NCBI GenBank assembly: GCA_001632435.1
Contig: KV424017.1
Location: forward strand, 52,242 to 116,241
DNA from: Calocera cornea HHB12733
Taxonomy: Eukaryota; Basidiomycota; Dacrymycetes; Dacrymycetales; Dacrymycetaceae
Length of the DNA: 64,000 nt
Reading direction: 5' to 3'
Shown here: piece by piece, positions 57,801-64,000 of the stretch
How the letters are laid out: every line of letters starts with the position of its first letter
How positions within the stretch are numbered: position 1 is the first letter of the stretch
Made by a program: the position numbers and the translations under genes
Notes under the pieces: model-generated
The model's input: the letters and a program-made list of their open reading frames with translations, nothing else
The model's database searches: none
Told to the model about the DNA's origin: nothing

Positions 57801-58296
57801 GCCCGCTCAAGCACACCCGTGGCCCAGGCGATGACGAAGAATACAACACGCCTGCTTCGAAGCGAAGGCGAGTTGAAGATTCATCTGAGGTATCGGAAAA
57901 GAGTGACGATTCAAGCACCTCGAAGGCGTCAAAGAAGTCCCGCGGTTCGTCAACTCCCAGGCGGAAGAGGCCGCTCAAAACCGTGCGCTGGGACAAGGCG
58001 CTGACTGTGCCGCCCGAACTGATCGGTAGCCCTGGTTCGTCCAGGCGGAAAGAGGTAGAGCTGCCTTCCAATGGCTGCTTGAAAGCTGCGGTGAAGGTGA
58101 GCGATTCCTCCCTCTAAACACAACTTTCAGCTCAAGATGTTCCGCACAGGAATACCAGTTAGACCTGCTCGGTAACCTCCCCGAAGCCGGCCAAACACCC
58201 AAGGACGTAGAGAAGCAGCGAATCAAGGTGGCCAAGTTCATCTACTCGGACGACCCGCCCGAGCCGGGCACGAAGCGCCCACGGAAGGCGTCGTGA
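54835..58296 (+). CDS. large disordered Ser/Pro-rich protein, 1,103 aa, 4 exons
   Basis: Exons are 54835-55117, 55167-56962, 57011-58096 and 58150-58296 (1,104 codons, consistent phases). I do not recognise the protein. The first 94 residues are acidic (SERETLGPEEMLDTS). Residues 157-215 contain three near-repeats of S-(E/D)-V-S-I-A-R-N-I-P-L-P-A-S-P. Many S-P and T-P sites and basic clusters (KREKEDKRRKRRDD type, KRRRVED) suggest a nuclear phosphoprotein. The C-terminal part with KTVRWDKALTVPPELIG and EYQLDLLGNLPEAG is the most ordered and could be the conserved core. A role in chromosome or cytoskeleton regulation is possible but nothing in the sequence proves it. Confidence 0.82.
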
Positions 58297-58638
58297 GCGG
58301 GCAAATGGGCGAAGTGTATTTAGGAGAGACAGGGGGCAATACCCATTCACGCTCAATACCAGCTTTAGGTCGCACAGCGTCGTCATGTTACGTCTTTGTA
58401 GTTTTGTTCAGGCTGTCGCACCTAAATTTATCCATTGTACTGATACATACATGCTGCTTGTCGGCCCAATGATGGATGCCTGGCGGTCCACGGCTGAGCG
58501 GCAGTTGACCTGGACCGATAGAGTTGGGGCACTCGGCCGCCTCCTATGTACTTGGCGGGGAGCACCTTCATATGTCGGATCGGAAGTCGTAATCGAAGCC
58601 TACGGTGCAGACTTGCTCACTGGCAACCCCGGCGGGGA
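58297..58638. other. convergent 3' regions, no gene supported
   Basis: Lies between two converging genes. I see no further feature. Confidence 0.5.
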
Positions 58639-59151
58639 TCAACCAAACGAGACCTTCTTCCTAACGTCCTTAGCCTTCGGCTTGTCCACCTTCCCCTTCC
58701 CCGCGCTCTCCTCTTTAGGTTGCCTCAGCTCCTTGTTCTGCTTCTTCTTCTCCTTCACCCGGGTCGCGGCGAGCACCTTGGCTTCTTTCTACCGGGAGGT
58801 CAGTCAGGCCAGGGGAAGGAGGTGCCAGGCAGGAGCAGGAGCGTACCAGCTTAAGGTCCTGTGGCCGAGGCAGCTTGGGATCACGCTGCTTTATCTGCCT
58901 GATGACCTCTTTCTGCACAAGTGGTCAGTCCACAGGACACTGTTTGAAATGAGGCCGGCAAGCGTACCCGCTTCTCGACCTTGGCCTTGGTCTGCTCCTC
59001 CTTCCCCTCCGCAATCGAGTCCATAAGACTCAACATGTCCTTCTGCGCTAGCGCCCCGTCAGCCTTCTGTCCTCACGAAAGAATTGAAAGGAAAGCAGCG
59101 CACCGCGCTATCCACAAACACCTTGCGCGGCCGGTCCGCTTTCTTCGCCAT
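58639..59151 (-). CDS. small basic protein, 112 aa, 4 exons
   Basis: Exons on the minus strand are 59151-59104, 59042-58968, 58912-58847 and 58788-58639 (113 codons, phase 0 at every junction). It starts MAKKADRPRKVFVDSA and continues KDMLSLMDSIAEGKEEQ, KEVIRQIKQRDPKLPRP and a Lys-rich tail (KEKKKQNKELRQPKEE). The composition (Lys/Glu, helical, no hydrophobic core) fits a nucleolar or ribosome-biogenesis helper, but I do not recognise a named family. Three introns in 340 coding bases, all in phase 0, support a real gene. Confidence 0.72.
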
Positions 59152-59423
59152 GATCGAGATCTGCAGAAGGTTGAGGGTGGTGGCGGAGAGAGGAAGACCC
59201 GAAGAGAGCACCCGGGTTTTGGGGCAATCGCTATGGATTTGCCCATAGGGCTATGGGTGGCTGTGCCTGAAATTGCGCGCAACGACGGAGGCAACTCGGG
59301 GCCAAACAACGGTGCAGCCATATAGCCGGCGCCGGCTATTCAATGTGAAGGTAACAAATTTTCATTGTCAAGCTCTTTGTAGATACATTTTAGGAGCTAA
59401 TACAATGATGTTCTACCACTATA
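59152..59423. other. intergenic, no gene supported
   Basis: Promoter side of the small basic-protein gene; nothing further seen. Confidence 0.45.
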
Positions 59424-60485
59424 CTAAGTCCCTGCGCTCTCCCCCCCCTCCTGCTCCCTCGCCGCCCTCGCGTGTGCCACTATATTGTTCCCTTCCCTGC
59501 GGAAGGTCGTCCACAGACCTCCGCTCGTCCGATCAAACCGCCGCCGCAGCTCCCTTGTGTCCTCTGTCTGTAACAGGAGCACATTCTGTCTCCAGGTCAC
59601 ATACACGCCCTCGAAGCCATACACTGCTCGGAATGCGTCCCTCCATGACATGTTCTGCCCCCTGCGCTTCTTCTCGATCTCCTCCGTCTCGCTCTTGATT
59701 TCCTGGTATGTCCGGGTCCCTGGCCAGTCTTTCCATGGATCCTCTGTCCGAGGGGACCCCTTATCCAGCTGCTCCAGAAGTGTTGATTGCCGGCCACGCT
59801 GCGTTGGGACTTCGGCAGGCCGCCGCGATGGTGTCGTTCCTGTCAGGTCGATCACGACCACGGGTCGCTGCCTTGGGGGTGTCGGGTCTGCCCGCGGCAA
59901 AGGTAGTTCGTCGTCACTTTCCGCTTCCTCTCCCTGGCCTGGGAAAGGACTAGAGACCGGCGAGCAAGGTGCAGAGGGTGGAGATACAGCCCTGCGTCGC
60001 TTTGCACCACGTCGTTCGTTGACCACATTCGAGGCCGTGATCTTCTTCACCTCCTCCGCCAAGTCCGTGTTATTGTCGGGCACGCCAGGCATGCGTCCAA
60101 GCACGCGCTCATCCTTCTTCACCTTCCGAATGGTGTCCGGCAGGTACGTCGACCAGCAGTCTTCATCTGGATTGAAGAGGCGGATCCCCCTTAATCCAGT
60201 GAAGCTGTCACCCAGCTCAGCCTTCAGGTCGTCCTCGACCCGCGAGTCCCACTCATCCACTTGCGTGGAGAGACCGCTAGACGACGCTGTCGCCTTCATG
60301 CTGGGAAAGATATGTTTCCCATTCTGGTTGTGTAGTTAGTACCTATCCCCCATTGTTAAACAAGCTGGGCGCACCTTGGTCACCAGAACTAGAGTGAACA
60401 TCCGCTGCATAAGTGCCTCCCGCTCCCGTGCCTCTTCTCTTGCCTTCTGCAAACTCTCAAACGATGCAGCCCACTCCTCATCCAT
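59424..60485 (-). CDS. uncharacterised protein with a SUMO-interaction-like motif, 336 aa
   Basis: Exons on the minus strand are 60485-60375 and 60323-59424 (337 codons, phase 0). The N-terminus is a charged helix (ESLQKAREEAREREALMQR). The segment VVVIDLTGTTP is a textbook SUMO-interacting motif pattern: four hydrophobic residues followed by Asp and Thr. A basic KRRRAVSPP cluster may be a nuclear signal. The C-terminal 80 residues (SWRDAFRAVYGFEGVYVTWR) are ordered and aromatic. The exon containing the start is open to an acceptor-like AG at 60525, so further upstream exons are possible. I do not recognise the family. Confidence 0.65.
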
Positions 60486-61045
60486 CTCCTGATACAGCTC
60501 CCGCCGCTGGGGCCCATGGAAAGACTGCGACGGCTTGGAGATGCTTCATCAGGAAATGTACAAGGATCTATCTAGGTAGAGTTATGCTATTTCGAATACA
60601 AGTTTCACATACTCTGTATTGAACCTGGGGGTTATATTTTAGCAATGTATGCAACTGTTTTGGAACACTATAAATTGACTTTTTTATAAACTGTTTTATA
60701 ATTCTTGACTATTTGTAACATGTAAAATAGCCTCTAATTTAGCAGAGTTATGCCATTGTATTATGCAGTAATGCTAAATAATCTTCACTAGGATCTTCGA
60801 AGTATAAGGTAATCAAGCACCATCTATGCTTATGTAATCCATGTGAGGGCACTGTAAACTGGCAGATGCTGTTATTGCTGGTTAGGACTTGGGTGGTATA
60901 TTTTCCTGACCACATGGGATCTTCAGGACCTAGTTGGTGTTGCTGGCAGAAAAGGCTTATCTAATCCATGTGCTCAGCTGGGCAATGGAATGAGGCAATG
61001 ACAAGCCACACTATATGATTGCATTGGTAGGATAGGCTAGATTGA
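60486..61045. other. AT-rich non-coding stretch
   Basis: Noticeably AT-richer than the surrounding DNA, with long A/T runs around 60640-60780 and no open frame of note. It may be a decayed repeat or a border between two blocks of different origin. Confidence 0.5.
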
Positions 61046-63767
61046 CTAATGTTTCCTTTTGGACCGATAGAAAACTTCGGGGTCATCATCTGCAATACTT
61101 CCCTCCTCATCAGGATCCTCCTCAACCGCATGCCCAGCATTAGACTTGTCCATTAGCGCCCTGATGTTTATGTCAGCCCTGTACCAAAAATGTCTGGAAC
61201 CACTCACCGGGCCTTTGTGGCTACTGTCGTCTGGCTTGTCTTGCACGTCTCTGGATCATCTTTGCGGAACATACGGAAGTTCTTGCGAAGAATGCGCTTC
61301 GCCAGCTTGTTCTTCCTGCTGGCTTGAAACTGTATAGGTTCTTTCTGACCGGATTGCCACTCTGATAAGGCGTGGAAGAGCTGCTTCACATCAATAAAGA
61401 ACACTGAACAGGAATGATGGCCTACCGCTGTACAGATAGCCATGATACCTTCCGATGGAAAGGGTGTGAAGAAATTGGGAAGAGCCACCGCATCTCCGGT
61501 AGCTCGGGGTTTGTTGTAAAAGCAGTGGCCTGCAACATAGATGATTGCCTCATGGAGGAACATACCATCCAGCTCGACCTCCTCGTTCAACACCTCAACA
61601 TTTGCATAGATGAACCGGTAATTGGGACGCTCCTCTGTCCCTATCAGCCACTGTATGGCCTCGGCAATGCCCTTCTTGTGGGTACCGTGGGGTATGATGA
61701 AGTAGGCGTGAACGGCTTCTTCTGCTTTCATTTTCAAGCGGCTGCGGGCCGACAGGAGGCTTTGGTGAATCTAGACGAAGGTCATGTATGCTTCCTCCAG
61801 CTTAGCAGGATGGAACCATACCACTTTCTGAATGCCCTTGGCCCTTTGTCCTTCAATTAGAGGCTTGCCGTTCTGCTTTGCCCATCGGTTAGCATATGCC
61901 ACAGCAGTCTCCATGTTCTGTTCCCGCTTCACTCTGTCTGGCCAAAAACCTCCAGAGGGCACAACGTGCAATACACGGTACATCCGGCTGGCGGTCATGA
62001 TTGTCAACTTCATAGTGCTCGTATATGCCCCGAGGAGATTTTCTCTCTTCCCCGGGACCATGTGGGGATCTGCACTCTGGGCTGTATTCGCACCATCCAG
62101 TTTCACCCTCTTCTTGGGTCTTTCATACATCTGCGCCAGCCGGAAACGACTTGAGTGATGTGTGGATCCAATAAGACATGGTATTCCTACCTTCCCGCTG
62201 TGCTGCCCTGCTGAGGACCCCTTCTGTTTGCCTGGGCGTACAACTGCCGGCATATCCTCACTGCTGTGCCCGCTTTCATCCTCAGTCTGGATGATGGCCA
62301 AGCTCTGGTGCCTATGCCTTGCCAATGGGCGTACTGCGCGTTCCTTTCCCTCCCAGCGCCATCAGATATGTGACAACCAAAGTAGGATGATCAGGCGCAC
62401 CTTTCCTGCAGTTTTAGAATGAACTTCTTGGCTCATCTCTTGTAACATCGCAGTCAGCTATGCCATGATTAGCTCACAACGTTTGGCATACAGCGCAGCG
62501 GTGCGCACCTGGCCAAACCCATCCGACTCGTCTCCATCATCCACTGCATCAGTGGCCTCCTCTTCTCCATCTTTGTCTCTCTGCAGATCCGCCTCCTCAC
62601 TTGTGTTGTCTCCGTCCTCTGAGGGTTCCAGAACAGGACGACCTAATTCACCAGTGAGACTGACATTCTTAGACTGTTGTGCACCAGAACATGTACTTGA
62701 CCCGTCTCGCTGTAGCGGAGCACAATGACCAGTCAATGTGAAGACAAACAGAGCCATGCAGTATAAGGGGTACTGACGGCAGCGAAGCTTTGTTGCAGCT
62801 TGGTTTGACTTGTCCCTGCCGACTTTTGAGAGACCTTCGCGTCTTTGCCGTACCGGGGCTGAGCCACCCAATCAGCTTCCGTACCGACAAGCGAGACAGC
62901 TCTGACATGGGCGTTGTTCTTGACAATATCCGTACGCACGTTTGTTGGTGGTTCGTCTATGAAGCGATACATAAGGCGCAGTAGGGAATGGTTGGTAAAC
63001 TCGGCTTACCAATATCTTCTACCCCAGCATCGGTCTCTGTTCCTTCTATCTCATAGTGCTTGCCTCCACCCCCTTTTCCAGCATGGGTCTCATACTCGTC
63101 TTCCCCCTGAAATTCGTCTTCTATCCGACTGTCTGCAGATTCATCTTCTTCGTAATCCTCTTCATAGTCGGACTGTATCTGTGCAGCCTTCTTTGTAGCT
63201 TTCGTGTCACCGCCGTGTTGTACAACGCGTGATGGAGCCCTTGTTTGCGGCCTCCGTGTCTTCGGTGCAGCTGCCGGGGCCTTCTCTTTGGGGGTTCCGG
63301 TTTGATCTCGTCAATAGGGTTAATCCTGTTGCCATAGTTGTCATCATAGCTCACTTTTCTGTCTACCCGTCCGCCCTTTCTGGTTCAGCATGCGAAGGTC
63401 ATAATGTTTCATGGGCTAGAGATGATCAGATTACTCGCACAAGAATGAATGTGAAGGGACACACCGCCTCTGTGCAACCCGCCTTCTGAGGTCCTGTCTT
63501 CCGTACTCCACCTGGCTGAACGACGGATGCCACTGCACGCCTTTGCCTCCCTCCGCTTGAACCATTGGACGCCTCCCGCACCGGAGAGCATGGGTTTCCT
63601 ACTGCAAATTGCAGTGAAGCAGGTTGTGTCTCCACTATGAAGGCAGAATGTACCTTGTAGCCGCCTCGATCGTCTAAGCCGTTGTGTGCTGCTTGCCTTG
63701 CAGTGCGTCAGTATTGTGCCTTGCATATGGCAATATAGCCGCTACTTACCTCATCACTGTCCTCCAT
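61046..63767 (-). CDS. DUF6532-like protein 3, outside the element, multi-exon
   Basis: The chain of minus-strand exons runs from a putative ATG at 63767 (MEDSDE) to KRKH at 61046. Recognisable parts in order are QPASLQFAVGNPCSP; PMKHYDLRMLNQKGR; a Lys/Ala-rich stretch (KAPAAAPKTRRPQT); an acidic stretch (DYEEDYEEDESADSR); VRTDIVKNNAHVRAVSLVG; the DUF6532 core (SRLKMKAEEAVHAYFIIP, NYRFIYANVEV, GMFLHEAIIYVAGHCFYN, PFPSEGIMAICTA, QLFHALSEWQSG); and the acidic tail GHAVEEDPDEEGSIADDD. The core is split by an intron near 61815 and another near 61395. The first exon junction is unresolved. The overall plan (charged N-terminus, DUF6532, acidic tail) is the same as in the two copies carried by the element. 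Confidence 0.7.
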
Positions 63768-64000
63768 AGAGCTGTGGTACCTTTGAGTCCTCGGACAGAA
63801 AGAAGGTGGACGACGTAGGAGGCAGAACTGCTGTGGTGGGCGGTCAACCCTGATCAACATACTCTCTACCCAAGGCTGTGCAGAAGCCCCGGATTCTAAA
63901 TGCGCTAGTTCCGCAGTGCTTTTAGATTAGTGCTACTACAAAATCATGAGTTTAGTACATTTACGTCTACTCAGAGTACATTTGTGTCTACTCAGTGTGC
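63768..64000. other. window end, no gene supported
   Basis: Upstream region of the DUF6532-like gene, truncated by the window end. Two AGTACATTT(A/G)(T/C)GTCTACTCAG units lie in tandem within the last 50 bases. Confidence 0.4.

Noticed and set aside
1..64000. CRISPR arrays, rRNA genes, riboswitches, bacterial operons
   Set aside because: None seen, and not expected in fungal nuclear DNA; the tandem repeats present are simple repeats without spacers.

Overview
The window is nuclear DNA of a filamentous basidiomycete, probably an Agaricomycete of the polypore kind. The evidence is dense spliceosomal introns of about 45-65 nt with GTRNGT donors, no bacterial operon structure, and families that are typical of mushroom-forming fungi (DUF6533 membrane proteins, DUF6532 proteins, F-box proteins). 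All gene models below were joined by hand from reading-frame and splice-phase continuity; coordinates are outer CDS limits and the evidence gives the exons.

Left part, 0-10.9 kb: a small unknown gene, an F-box-like/nucleotidyltransferase-like protein, an 11-exon gene for a protein with five tandem CCCH zinc fingers plus an Arg-Ser domain, a stretch with telomere-like TTAGGG motifs, a DUF6533 membrane protein and a small secreted protein.

11.7-17.8 kb and 24.3-26.4 kb: seven copies of one protein family I cannot name (about 290-330 aa, C-terminal hallmark IDWFADRIQDGTIW). Five tandem copies lie on the plus strand, of which one is intact and four are broken in different ways, and two intact copies lie on the minus strand. 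Between the two groups are two uncharacterised single-exon genes and a YheT-type alpha/beta hydrolase. To the right come two IFI6/IFI27-like membrane proteins, eIF2B-alpha and an unknown gene.

33,012-54,026: a 21,015-bp transposable element. It sits inside an F-box protein gene whose 3' part (31,881-33,011) and 5' part (54,027-54,209) lie on opposite sides, both on the minus strand. Removing the element and one copy of a 6-bp target duplication (GGCATG) rejoins the F-box frame exactly. The ends carry an 18-bp inverted repeat (17/18 identical). The element encodes a 553-aa integrase-like DDE transposase, a 1,129-aa HECT-type ubiquitin-ligase-like protein, two DUF6532-like proteins of nearly equal size and four unknown proteins. 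Its non-coding DNA is studded with AATACC/GGTATT motifs. This giant cargo-carrying element is the main candidate for an undescribed system.

54.8-64 kb: a 1,103-aa disordered Ser/Pro-rich protein, a 112-aa basic protein, a protein with a SUMO-interaction-like motif, an AT-rich gap, and a third DUF6532-like gene outside the element. I saw no rRNA gene, CRISPR array or convincing tRNA, but tRNA detection by eye is weak.
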